Assembly: GCA_002104905.1 (NCBI GenBank)
Contig: MCFE01000339.1
Span: 1-64,000, forward strand
Reading direction: 5' to 3'
From: Basidiobolus meristosporus CBS 931.73
Lineage: Eukaryota; Basidiobolomycota; Basidiobolomycetes; Basidiobolales; Basidiobolaceae
Length of the DNA stretch: 64,000 nt
This document shows positions 10,222 to 20,712 of this stretch, one piece after another (within the stretch, counting starts at the first letter, position 1; each line of letters begins with the position of its first letter). The notes under the pieces are model-generated. The model did no database searches and was not told where the DNA came from. It saw only the letters and a program-made list of their open reading frames with translations. The position numbers and the translations under genes are program-made.

Positions 10222-11979
10222 CTACAAGGAAGCAGCAGCGAGGGAAAGGGCCAGCAACAGTACGGAGCTGGCCACCTTGGCGGCGGAGGATGAGGCGTCG
10301 GGCTTCTTGTTATTGTCGGAGCCCTCTGCGCCTACGGTGGTGGAGTTGCCGTTCACCTTGGAAGTGTACTTCTCGAGCTTCTGTTGATAGTTCAGCTGGG
10401 TCTGAAGTAATTTGACTCTCTCGGCAATCCATGGCTTGAGCCCGAATGGCATGGTCGGGACGGCGCCAGCAACGTTTTGGACCGCACTGTCCACGGTCCA
10501 GTTGCGGCTCTTACCAGGGGCGAGGCGAGTAAGCTGCCGGTCCCAGCTCAACTCGTCCTTGATCATGGCCAGGTATGCGTCGATGCGGGCGTCAAGGATC
10601 TCCGAGTTGAACACGCGGTTGGTGATGGTCTTGAGCATTTCCTCGAAGTCCTTTCTCACGCTTGGCACCGCGAGAAGCTTGTCGAGAGGAGGTCTGCTCT
10701 TTCCTCCGCTGAATTCCTGATACGTACCGAGCTGGGAGGTGGGGTAATCGTTGCCGAAGGTATAATCGAAATCGGTGGGGATGTAGTTCCAGGGCTTGCC
10801 AGGTGGCTTGTAGAGGTAGTAGTTACTTGCTGCCACCCAGAAAGTGTCCCAGGATCCCGCGAGGAACTCCAAAGCCATGGCACGAAGGAAGGTCTGGTGA
10901 TCCCAAACCTCGGCGAACTTGGTCAACGCGGCGCTGTCGGCCTTTTCGGGGTTGAAGTCGTTGATCGCCTTTGTGAAGGCAATCAAATCCTTCTTGTTGA
11001 CATCCTCACCGTCAGGGGCCTCCTCGATCTCATAGATACCTTTGAAGTCGTACGAAGCGATGTCCTCGCCCTTGTAGGCTAGGCTGGCTTCGTTGGTGAC
11101 CTCGAGTGCGTTACACTTGAATTCGGGCCCTGTCTTGGCCTTGTCGTTTCCGGCATGGTAGGCGCGCTTGATGTAGGGGGTCTTGATGTCGTCGGTCATC
11201 AGGAAAAGACCCACGGGCTGCTTGTTGACAAAGAGCCGAGCCCAGTTGGCCTGGATGGCGGGGACGCCCAAGGAGTTCAGGAGATCGAGGTAGACCTTCT
11301 CGCGCATCATGGTGGGATCGGACTCCTCAGCCCTGAGCTTGATGGACCCGGTGGTCAGGAATTTCCCGGAGTCCTTGAACTTCAGCTTGTAGGACTGCTT
11401 GGCGAAGGCTCTGGTGGATTGTCCGCTGATACCCCAGCTGACATTCTTGAGGGCGATGGAGAAGTCGGGATGGACGTAGGTCATGTCGACCTTGATATCG
11501 GGGGCATCATTGTCAATGCCACCTCCGTGAATCCCTTTCACCTGCTCCGGGTCGGCGGTCAAGTGGAAGGTTCCGATCTTCCCTTCGTCGAACATGGCGG
11601 GTCTGGTGAAAGGCCAGGGGTCGTAGGAAGGAGGGACCTCTGGCAGCTTGGTGACTGTCAAGGGGCGTGAAAAGAAGTCATTCTTCGATTTGTCCCCCTC
11701 GGCGTGATCACGTTCGAATTTCTCAGCGTCGACCACGGCCGAGCTACCGTCGACGATGGCGTAGTGGTATTTGAGGGGGGCCTTAGCTCCGGCCACGGTT
11801 CCGCTCCAGAGGGGATATGTTTCGGGGGTGGTGGACAGTTTGGTCAACTGGTTGTTGACGGAGACTGCTAACGAAGTGCCGTCCCCCTCGGGGAAGCCAA
11901 CCACGTTGAACGTGACGTCGGCGAGGGTTGATGTGACGGCTAGGCCCAGCAGCAATAGTTTAGAGAGTGCAGAGGACAT
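10222..11979 (-). CDS. CotH kinase family protein, secreted and probably GPI-anchored
   Basis: This is a single-exon frame of 585 residues. An ATG 56 codons upstream is open too, but the start at 11979 places a good signal peptide (residues 1-21) at the N-terminus, and the only TATA box (12095-12102) lies ~115 bp before it. The CotH domain spans about residues 130-480. It includes a GQSTRAFAKQSYKLKF block (186-201) with conserved Arg/Lys, and TDFDYTFG (402-409), the Asp-rich metal-binding motif. Residues 541-566 are Asn/Ser-rich with possible N-glycosylation (NGNST), and 567-585 form a hydrophobic tail as in GPI-anchored proteins. Bacterial CotH phosphorylates spore-coat protein; in Mucorales related proteins act as surface invasins. 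Here the role is unknown; a cell-wall surface protein is the best guess. Confidence 0.9.
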   Translation of the reverse strand: MSSALSKLLLLGLAVTSTLADVTFNVVGFPEGDGTSLAVSVNNQLTKLSTTPETYPLWSGTVAGAKAPLKYHYAIVDGSSAVVDAEKFERDHAEGDKSKNDFFSRPLTVTKLPEVPPSYDPWPFTRPAMFDEGKIGTFHLTADPEQVKGIHGGGIDNDAPDIKVDMTYVHPDFSIALKNVSWGISGQSTRAFAKQSYKLKFKDSGKFLTTGSIKLRAEESDPTMMREKVYLDLLNSLGVPAIQANWARLFVNKQPVGLFLMTDDIKTPYIKRAYHAGNDKAKTGPEFKCNALEVTNEASLAYKGEDIASYDFKGIYEIEEAPDGEDVNKKDLIAFTKAINDFNPEKADSAALTKFAEVWDHQTFLRAMALEFLAGSWDTFWVAASNYYLYKPPGKPWNYIPTDFDYTFGNDYPTSQLGTYQEFSGGKSRPPLDKLLAVPSVRKDFEEMLKTITNRVFNSEILDARIDAYLAMIKDELSWDRQLTRLAPGKSRNWTVDSAVQNVAGAVPTMPFGLKPWIAERVKLLQTQLNYQQKLEKYTSKVNGNSTTVGAEGSDNNKKPDASSSAAKVASSVLLLALSLAAASL

Positions 11980-12094
11980 GAGGCAAGGGTGGCTAGGGAA
12001 TCCGATTGGCCTTGGTCGGTGAATTGGTGGGGAGGAGATGGAAAGATGCGATAGGAAGATCCTGATTGATGCCAGAGTGCAGGGCGGGCAGCGG

Positions 12095-12102
12095 TATATA
12101 TA
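12095..12102 (-). promoter_or_regulatory. TATA box of the CotH gene
   Basis: TATATATA lies about 115 bp upstream of the chosen CotH start codon and faces it. It lies inside the longer alternative reading frame, which argues for the shorter start. Confidence 0.5.
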
Positions 12103-13753
12103 CCCACGGCCGGAAGCCAAGGCAATCAACATCCCAGTCCACATCAATCGATTCTTCCAAAATCAAGGTGAACACGGATGAGGAACCCAAAATATTGAGA
12201 ATTCCCATATTCGATAAATCTGGAGATACAAGGAAGCGCCTTGTCCCTTGGTGCAACCTGAGTTGTGGATACCGCTCAATGAGTCCAATATAGTGCACAA
12301 TGAAGTCCAATTGAGACCTCGGCTCCAATTGGCGCTATCCCAGTTTATCTATTTTAAGCTTGGTCAAACCTGAATCTGTACCAAATCAAACATGGCACTG
12401 TATATTTAGTTCTTGCTACATTGGCCACGCTAATGGACTAATTACCTGGCGCCAATTTCCGGTTCTTTACACCAGCTACCACCGTTCCAATGACTACACA
12501 CGATTCGTCAGCAGCAGGGTGCAAGCGAGGTGAGGTCTGCTCCTGTGCTGGCCCAACTCCGGCTGGGCAACACGGTGCGCCCACCACTACTCGGAAGGTT
12601 CCTCGCACGCAGACTTCCCCCAAACGATCAGCCGTAGGCACTGGACATCCCAATGAGCCCAACCAGTCTCGGGAAGCGGCACCAACTTTCGCCACACCCG
12701 AATGGCCTCGAAAGCCATCGTCGTTCTTGATGCTATTTCGAATGGCATGTTTGCGCCCAAGCACCCGCTTCGGAATCACATCATATCGAGATTTAATGTG
12801 CCACGAAAACGGGAAGGTGGTGGTGAGTTGGATCATCTAGATCCTTGCATGAGCACTCGCTGGAACGGCCCAAAGTGCGGCTTATCAACGGGATTTCATT
12901 TGGACCCATTTGGGGAGAGCTCGTACCAGAGTGGCAAAATGGATGGAATCTCCGTCCTCCAACCAGTGAATGGGATGAAGATCGATTGATCGGATATTCC
13001 ACCACACCTGGGAGTCGCATTTGCTCAATCCAAGATCCTCGATATACCACAACCAACCCAGTTGGGACCCACTCCGGGCCCATTCAATATCCCTTGTCCC
13101 CTGGACATGTGTGGTAAGTGCTGGAGGGGATAACCCACTTGACGCGCCGGGGGGAGCGAGGGAGGATGCTCCTTTGTGCAGGCAATCGGTTGCTTGGGGC
13201 GGGAGTAATGGCCGATAAGCACAGGCCATCAATCCCAGAATCCCCTGATTAGCCAAATGAAAGTGGCTCGTGACCAGCTTATTTGAACAAATTGGCTCTC
13301 TTCATAAAACTCTTCATGGTGCTTACACTGGCGTCGCTGCTCCCCCGCCTTCGCCCTGCCCCATCCTTGAATGGATCTTCAATGATACCTAGTAACTGAT
13401 CGATTGGTCCAGCGCGGTCTGTATCCTTGGCAATGAAATGGCCGGTGGTACACTTCCACCAATGGCCATCCCCGAAACTTATTCGGTAACCGGTGTCATG
13501 TAACGGTTTTCATCAATCCCGTTTCACCAAAACTCGCCAGATCTCCGATCAACAACTCTACTTGGCGGTGGGATACTACTTTCACGCATTGTGTTGGGAC
13601 TGCCACCAACGCCGAGCCTCTCCTCCTGCGGCCCGCAACCCGCTCACCTAGCCCACTCATCCCCTTCCCCCCCCACCATGGCCGTAGTAAAGCCAGGTCC
13701 GACGCACCTGGATCGGTTCAGTTCCCGTGGAAAGCCCATCGCCTGCTGACCTA

Positions 13754-13771
13754 CCCTAACCCTAACCCTAA
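13754..13771. repeat. Interstitial telomere-type repeat (CCCTAA)x3
   Basis: There are three perfect CCCTAA units, with degenerate CCTAACCCC and ACCCTAACCC units nearby at about 13790-13812. TTAGGG is the common fungal telomere unit. The position inside a gene-bearing region makes it an interstitial copy. Confidence 0.75.
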
Positions 13772-14173
13772 GCCTCTATTGCAGAGGATTCCTAACCCCT
13801 CGACCCTAACCCGGGTACTTCCCCCTTCTAATTATGGGTAGCTTATCGCCCATTTGACTGGGCCGTGGCCTGGGCCTCGGGCCCACCAACACAGACCATT
13901 AATGTTGAGTAGGTTTTTTAGAGAAGTGTGGCACGTGAGATCTATCTGGTTGCATCCCATTCATTGGTCTGTCCGCGATCAATCGCAACGGGTGGTGTCG
14001 GGTGAGGGGAGGGTGAACGGGGTAGGGCTGGTGATGGCCACGCATAAATCGGGGTCCAATCACCGATGATGGCTGTTAGGTTAGATGAGATGTAGATATG
14101 GATTTACTCTCGATTCTAAAGGAATCTTGTTTAATTTGTTCAAACGGGTGCGTGGATCAAAGTGTGGGTGGAT

Positions 14174-14197
14174 GAGGGTGAGGGTGAGGGTGAGGGT
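14174..14197. repeat. (GAGGGT)x4 G-rich tandem repeat
   Basis: Four perfect GAGGGT units are followed by more G-runs to about 14217. The plus strand has the spaced G-triplets needed for a G-quadruplex. It lies about 95 bp past the Not2 stop codon, possibly in its 3' UTR. Confidence 0.7.
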
Positions 14198-14291
14198 GGT
14201 GAAGGGGAGGGAGGGGAGAACAATGATAAATCGCTAATCACGATGACTTCGATGCCACCTAAAGGGAAATTACATGGAATAAGTAAAGCGC

Positions 14292-15870
14292 TTAGTATTC
14301 TTTGCCGTAACCAGGCCCAGAGGCCAGCCCGTATCTCAGTTGATTCTGGGAGGGGAAGGAGAACTGCGGGGGGAAGTTGCTCTGCACCGGCATCCCAGAC
14401 ATGGAGCTTGGCACCGCACCAAGGCTGGCGTTGTATCCGCCGGGCAGCATGGTGGGCGTCCGGTCTTCGAGGGACTCGTAGGCCAACACGAAATCCTCCT
14501 TCTTCACCGTGCTCCAGATGGCCGGATCGAAGAAGAGGTAGGTCCCGCGTTCGTACGCCGCGGTCTTCGCCTTCAGCTCGCTGCCGGGCTCCTTCGTCAA
14601 CCACAGACGCGCCTCTTTGTGGAATCTCCAATTCCGGTTGAACCTGGATTCCTGTCGGTTAGCATGGGGCCGGGAAGGGGGTTGGGTCGAGCGGATTGGG
14701 TACTTACAACTCTTGGGCCGCCGCTTCCTGCATCACATCTCTAGGCATGGAGTAGAAGATATAAAACAGCGTCTCATCCGTGAACGAGCCGATCTTGAGC
14801 TGGGCGGGTGGCGGTGCTTGGGCGTTGTAACATGGTGGTAGGTGGTACGCTGGCTCTATGCGGGAATCGGAGTCGATGACTGAGGTGCCAGCCCACGGTG
14901 TTAGGAAGGTTGCATACAGGGCGCTGGTTCGGGAGGGCAGATATGGGTGAGCATGGGTTCGGGCGAACGTATGGGCTTACTTACTCTTGTGAGTTGAGGT
15001 TGAGCCCCAACGTGGTCAGATCACAACCATTGACCAGGTGAGCCACTTGCTGATCTGATGGCTTGATAAACGAGAGCATCCCCATCATTCCGTATTTGTT
15101 GGTCATGGCCGCGCTCTCGTCGTGCTGGCCAGAGCTCTGATTGGATACGGTGGTGGTTTGCGTGTTTTGTAAGGATCCCGAGAGTTTCGTGGCCCAGCTC
15201 TATGGGGGTCCGGTTAGTCTACTACGGACAAGGCTCGGTCCGGTCGAACGTACAAGGGAAATTACCTTTTCTCCTTCCGTAGGGGCTACGTCCGTAACGG
15301 AACCATGGTTACTAAGGGTCGAGGGGGATTCCCCGTGGATGAAGCGGTGGGACTTACCTGGATTTATGCGGCTCGCTAGCGGTGTGCCGATCGTACCATT
15401 CAGCGGTTGCGATTGTGGGGAGGCGATGGGGTTTCCGTTGGCCAGGCTGGTCGCGTACGACAGCGAGCTGGAGGCGCTGCTTCGAGAGTGACCACCGGAG
15501 CCGGGCAGAGCGGGGAATTCCTCTTTTCTTAACTCCTCAGGGAGGGACTTGTCATCCGCGAGGCTCGAGGATTTCGAGTGCCGACCTAGAGATTGTGCAC
15601 TTCCCAAGGCCGGGAATTCCGACATGTCTAACGTTTCGGCGGCGCTGCTCATCTGCGGTGGTTGCCGTATGGAAGATGGTTGGACAGAGTATCCCCAGGT
15701 TGGTCCACCCAGTGCTTAGAGGGACGGGGGGAAGGTGAAATAAAGAAGCGGTTAACCCTCCGTCAGTTGAACCAGAGCCGACGCACCCTCCAGTAATAAA
15801 AGACACACTTACAGGTTTTTCCATTAGATAGCCTACTTCCAAAGGCGTTGTTCCCATTAGTACGGTTCAT
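14292..15870 (-). CDS. NOT2: CCR4-NOT complex subunit Not2 (NOT2/3/5 family)
   Basis: Exons in transcript order: 15870-15813, 15714-15358, 15285-15266, 15199-14985, 14923-14708, 14643-14292. The joins are all in phase and give 405 residues. If the 72-nt intron 15357-15286 is retained, the product has 429. Introns are 98, 72, 66, 61 and 64 nt, most with GTAAGT-like donors. The N-terminus is MNRTNGNNAFG; the Ser-rich middle carries two EFPAL motifs. The C-terminal NOT2_3_5 domain is clear: LTTLGLNLNSQDALYATF, ETLFYIFYSMPRDVMQEAAA, FNRNWRFHKEARLWLTKEPG and YERGTYLFFDP. Not2 is the scaffold partner of Not1 and Not5/Not3 in mRNA deadenylation and transcription control. An upstream 5'-UTR exon is possible. 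The Not2 identity is firm; the first exon and the 20-nt exon are less so. Confidence 0.88.
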
Positions 15871-17829
15871 GACCGAAGGCTGTAGTATCGCAGAGTTAGA
15901 TGGGGGGTTAAGGTGGTTCGTTTACTTGACAAGGGTCGGGAGTTGACTAGAATGGAGTTGAACAGCAAGGTTAGTAGGAAAGCAAAGAGTACTCGGTAGG
16001 CTCAAGATCAACTCAGGTGGAGAGAGTCGAAGCTCCCGCGGCCACCCTCAATATCAAGGGGAATGCAGTAGAGCGCGGATCGCAATCAGGTGAGATCGTC
16101 AAATGGGGTACATTGGGAAAACAGATATCCATGCAAGGAAAGGGGTAGACCTCAGAAGAATGAGGGCGTTCTTACTCCGTAGATGGAGTAATAGAAGCTT
16201 CCTCTTCAGCCAAGATCTACTTGTGCAAGACAAAGAGACCACCGAATGGGCGCTCAAAAGCATAAGGGGAGTAACAAGTGCTGACGTCGGCTTACCTCTA
16301 TGGAATTAGGATTTTCAGCCAAGATGCTTTAAGTAAAAGGTGGTGAGTACTTTGGAAACGGTTGGGTTGTAGGACAAAAAAGCTGTTGGGAACCTTTATG
16401 TTGAAATATAAGGAGCACACAGTTTATGACGAAAAGTTGGAGTTTGCTTGTTTGCAGTTAGTACAAACACAAAGTGGGGGGAGGGGTAATCGCGTCCCTA
16501 GGGTGATTATTATCCTGAAAATTCGATTTTACTCCATGGTTTTAATCATCTTTCTTCCATGACGGGTGCGAAACTGCCCTCTGCCACGTGACCCGTGACG
16601 AATCACGGCCAGGGACCGCGGGCGATTACGATCATTCCTACTTCAGAATGACTAGGCCCAAATCCCATCCATGGCATTCGGAAATTTCCTGGCCCACCGA
16701 CTTGCGCGCCTCTAGCAATCTGCGTGCAAGTTGGCACAGAGCTATGCGAGGAAATAGCCTCATAGCTAGACGACCAGACGCACGTTGATTCACTTGTTTG
16801 TGGCCTCCAGTGCTTGGCCCCGAAATCCCCGTTGAGCCATCCTTTGCCCTACAGTATACACAACCGCCTATCGGTCATGATGAATCCTTGGGTCGTGCTG
16901 GGCCCTGGGGCCCCAACATGCCTTTCGTTACCTTCAGCTTCGATTTCACACACTCCGTAGCTGTTTCGATTGATTTTGGACTCTGCGCTGTGGGTGGCAC
17001 TTATCTGGAGAAGCGCCTGGTTAACCCTGCCAAGACTCGCCCTTACCTGCAGGTCCCATATCCAAGTCGGTACGGTGTCTGGGCTGCTTTACCCATAGAG
17101 CTAGGGCACGCGGCCATTTTCACCGGAGCAACTGGCGGTTCGTTGGCAGCACCAGTATGTGTGCATTTCCTTCCGCCAGGGAGGTTGTCTCTCAAGGTTG
17201 CGGGAGTTGGGCCACAGACGGAGTAATATTGCGACCCCAGGTGTGTATGGCCAAGCTTGTGGCGGCCAAGTGGGGCCACCCTGATAAGACTTGATTGGTT
17301 CGGGGTAACGGACTATTCAAGAGCTTCGGATCCTTTCAAGCTGTGGTATGGCCCCAGAGGTGCTCAAGTATTTAGTCATGGTCCCTTGGTTTCCAGTAAG
17401 GTCGTGTCATTACCCTAGGTCAAGCGATCTATGTGACTGTTCGCATTGGCATTGAGCGGTTGGTAGTCACGTTGGGTTGAGCGAGACTGGCTGCGGCCGA
17501 GGGGGACGATTCAAAGGGGTTCTTGTCGCCTTTGGGGTTTTCATGTCTGAACGGTTTCACGAACTACTTCGGACAGTGTTCGCATCCCGTTGCCGGGTTT
17601 TCTGCATCGGTGGAGCGGTCTCGTTCTCTTCCCTCGCATTGCATCATAGAACCCACCAACAACCGACTAATCTGGAGCATCACCGGCAGCACCCCATCCC
17701 ACCTTACTGTGACCATTAGTCTTTGACATGGTGGTTTGGCGAGTAGTTTGCCTGCCATGTTTGAACGGACATTAAAGAAGAGCGCCATGCCTTTGTATCA
17801 TACCGCATGCTTCCGGTGAGTATTGGAAG
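15871..17829. other. Spacer after Not2, no convincing gene
   Basis: This holds the Not2 upstream region. A 142-codon frame at 16798-17226 (+) has Pro-rich, GC-biased sequence but no domain I recognise, no clear promoter and an opposing overlapping frame, so I do not annotate it as a gene. From about 17830 the sequence turns AT-rich and repeats begin. Confidence 0.4.
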
Positions 17830-17929
17830 TGATCACGTTCAATTTTACCAAAACTTCCGAACACCAACTGATTTATAGAGGATTGTTATTGATCTCGTAT
17901 TTACACTTGACTAAAGTTCAACTTTCTCA

Positions 17930-18086
17930 CTGAGATCTTATTCACCTAACTTGGCCACTCAGATCATAGTCTGCAAATCTTAGAGAACTCTGGCCAGATT
18001 CCCTTATGAAAAATAATTGTGCTGATCCTGTCAAAAGGCTGTCACAAAATTTAAGTCCCGTGACTAAGAGGTATTGATGCTGTTAG
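17930..18086. repeat. Copia-1 LTR fragment plus Tnp2-transposon end fragment
   Basis: 17930-18000 resembles the 5' third of a Copia-1 LTR. It is interrupted at 18001 by CCCTTATGAAAAATAATT and some 65 further bases that match, in reverse, the right tail of the Tnp2 transposon (compare 2985-3078), including the CAAAAGGC block. This is an end fragment of that family or a very short internally deleted derivative. Confidence 0.55.
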
Positions 18087-18525
18087 GGTTGTAAAGATTT
18101 GTAATTCCGCCTCAGTATTTGCCTAACTTGGTCACTTGGATCATTGCCTACAGATCTTGAAGAATACTGAACAAGTTACTTTTTGGGATTTACTTGGAAT
18201 ACTTTCATCAAAACATCCGGTTCCCAGAACATGAACATTCTCAATGTTGTCCAAACAGGCCTAAACTTTGCACACATGCTCTCAGGACCTTCCAAAACAT
18301 ATTCTACATGTTTGCTCTGTCAAGTCCATGTAAAAGTATGAATACTGCTTTTACAATCAAGAAATCATTAAGTGAAAACCATAAAATCCACTTGCTCTCC
18401 CAATTGCTTCCAATAACTCCAAGACTGTTACAGCAGTGTATGAGCCCTGGGCTGCAGCTATCCGGAATGTTTACTACTGCTATCACTGAAATTACTCCTC
18501 CACTGATAAGTTGGATAGATCAAAC
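18087..18525 (+). mobile_element. Copia-1 LTR and gag start, degenerate
   Basis: 18087-18435 is an LTR with many substitutions. It is followed by a decayed primer site and an ATG (18438) opening MSPGLQLSG, matching the gag start of the better copies, then cut after ~28 codons by the next LTR. Confidence 0.7.
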
Positions 18526-18985
18526 TGTTGTAAAAATTTGTATTTCCACCAAAATATTCAGCCAACTTAGTCACTTACATCATTACCCACAGATCTTAGA
18601 GTATACTGACCAAACTCCTTGTTGGAATTTACCTGGAATATTTTCATCAAAGCATCAGGTACCTGGAACATGAAAATTCTCAATGATGTTCAAGCAGACC
18701 CAAACTTTGTTCACATGTTCTTAGTGTTGTAATTATAAAGTTGTCACCAAAATATTCATGCTAACTCAGTCACATAGATCTTATTCTTTGATTAGCATTC
18801 TGTCCTGACCAAATTTCTTGTTGGGATTTACTTAGAATATTTTCACCAAATTATCAGTTACCCAGATAATGATCTTTCTCAAAGTTGCCCAAAAGCCCCC
18901 AAACATTGCACACATATTCTTGGGACCTTCCTTAACAAACTCTACACATTTGCTTGCTCTACTTTATCAAAAGTATAAATATCTC
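18526..18985 (+). repeat. Two truncated Copia-1 LTRs in tandem
   Basis: One LTR begins TGTTG at 18526 and breaks off at 18724. Another begins TGTTG at 18725 and ends at about 18985 inside the LTR, where pol sequence starts. Both lack their 3' parts. Confidence 0.65.
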
Positions 18986-19366
18986 ATGGAACTCAAGAAA
19001 GCAACCAACCGTAGCACTTTCCACCACAGAGGCAGAGTATATGGCAGCCGGTGAAGCTACAAAAGAAGCAATGTGGTTAAGAAAGCTTTTTACAGATTTA
19101 GGCCTATGTCAAAAAACGCCTATTACTTTATTTCAAGATAATCAAGGATGTATACAATTAGGTAGAAATCCAACTTTTCATGCTAGAACCAAGCACATAG
19201 ATATTAGACATCATTTCATACGTGAAGCTATAGAGAATAACTTAGTTAGCTTAGTTTACTGTCCTACAGATGAAATGATTGCAGACATATTTACCAAACC
19301 ATTAGCTAGAGACAAGTTTGAATATCTTAGGCCAAAATTAGGACTAGTCAGTATGAACATTTAGCT
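18986..19366 (+). pseudogene. Copia-1 pol 3' end (RNase H)
   Basis: An open frame carries the Copia RNase H region: RKQPTVALSTTEAEYMAA, FQDNQGCIQLGRNPTFHART, KHIDIRHHFIREAIENN and DIFTKPLARDKFEYL, ending with a stop at 19362-19364. The rest of gag-pol is missing, deleted against an LTR fragment. The PPT (GAGTGGGAG) and the LTR at 19376 follow. Confidence 0.85.
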
Positions 19367-19375
19367 GAGTGGGAG

Positions 19376-20363
19376 TGTTGTAAAAATTTGTAATTCCATC
19401 TAAATATTCACCTAACTTAGTTACCTAGATCATTACCTGCAAATCTTAAAGAATACTGACCAAATTCCTTGTTGGGATTTACTCCGAATATTTTCACCAA
19501 AGTACCAGGTACCCAGAACATGAAAATTCTCAAAGTTGTCCAAAAGCCCCCATATTCTGCACACATATTCTTGGGACCTTCCTTAACAAACTCTGCTTAT
19601 TTGACTGCTCTACTTTATCAAAAATATAAATACCATATTTTTGACCAATAAATCTATAAGTGAGTAACATGTAAATCTTCTAGTTCTCCACATCACTTCC
19701 AATACTCCTCAGAACATTGCAGCACCTGGGACCTTCCTTGACCTATTCCACAAGTCTATTATGCCTAGACTATGTAAAAGTATAAATACTACTTCTACAT
19801 TGAATAAATCATTAAGCAAAAACCACATCATCTGCTTGTTCTCCAAGTCACTTCTGATATCTCCAACACTGTTACAAAAGTTTAAAACCCCAAGCTCTCA
19901 TTCTTTGCAAGGTCTACTATGGCTATCACTGGAATTTTTCCCTCTGCTGAAAAGTAGGACGGATCTATCTACCAAGTGCGGAAGGTTACAATAAAGATAC
20001 TGCTACAAGAAAGAGGACTTTGAGATATTGTTATGGGAGAAGAATGCCCTCTTAGAAACATAGGAATGGTAGCCTCAAAGTATTGGAGGAAAGAACATAG
20101 TGCCTTCAATGGCATTTGCCTCAATGTTGGAGACAAATTGCTAATTCAATGCTCAAGAGCAAAAATGGCAAGTAATACCTAGAAGGCATCAGAAGACACC
20201 CACCACTCATGATCACCTGCTAATAGAATGTATTTCAGAGGAAATTTTTTTACTACAATGATGCCACCCACAGAAGTAATGAAAAATATAACCAACAGAG
20301 TTGCACTCTTGGTTAACAAGATAAAACCTGCAGAGTATCAACTACTCATGAAGATATGATAGC
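19376..20363 (+). mobile_element. Copia-1 LTRs and broken gag
   Basis: 19376-~19717 is the 3' LTR of the preceding fragment. About 19722-19879 is the 3' half of another LTR, followed by a mutated primer site and gag sequence to about 20350 with several stops (first near 19954). Recognisable pieces include HSAFNGICLNVGDKLLIQCS. It is cut by the inverted LTR at 20364. Confidence 0.7.
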
Positions 20364-20712
20364 TGTTGTAAGAGTCTTGGAGATATTGGAAGTGACTGGG
20401 AGAACAAGTAGAATATTTGGCTTTCACTTCATGATCTACAGAATGTAAAGGTAGTATCTGCACACTTAAATGGTCTTGGCATAACAAACATGTAGAATAG
20501 GTTTGTGAAGGTCCCAAGAGCATGTGCGCAAAGCATGGGGCAGCTTAGACAACTTATCAGATGTTCATCTGCTTGGTACCTGATATTTGGGTGGAAATAT
20601 TCTAAGTAAATCCCAACAAGGAGTTTGGTCGGTATTCTTTAAGATTTGCAGGTAATGATCCAAGTGACTTAGATGGGTAAGTATTTAGATGGAATTATCA
20701 ATCTTTACAACA
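20364..20712 (-). repeat. Copia-1 LTR, minus orientation (3' LTR of inverted element)
   Basis: This is a 349-bp LTR with TGTTG/CAACA ends. Pol on the minus strand abuts its right side, so it is the 3' LTR of an inverted element. Confidence 0.8.

Larger units (their letters stand above)
11980..14291. other. Spacer between CotH and Not2, no convincing gene
   Basis: This holds the CotH 5' flank, an unassigned stretch with short overlapping frames on both strands (for example 12490-12840, 12885-13256), the telomere-like repeats at 13754, and the G-rich repeat at 14174. None of the frames shows a domain or intron pattern that I trust. Confidence 0.4.

Noticed and set aside
12490-12840. 116-codon plus-strand frame with a Cys cluster
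   Set aside because: No family resemblance, and an opposing frame covers the same DNA.
16798-17226. 142-codon plus-strand frame, Pro-rich
   Set aside because: No recognisable domain; in GC-balanced DNA a chance frame of this length is common. It was left as unassigned.
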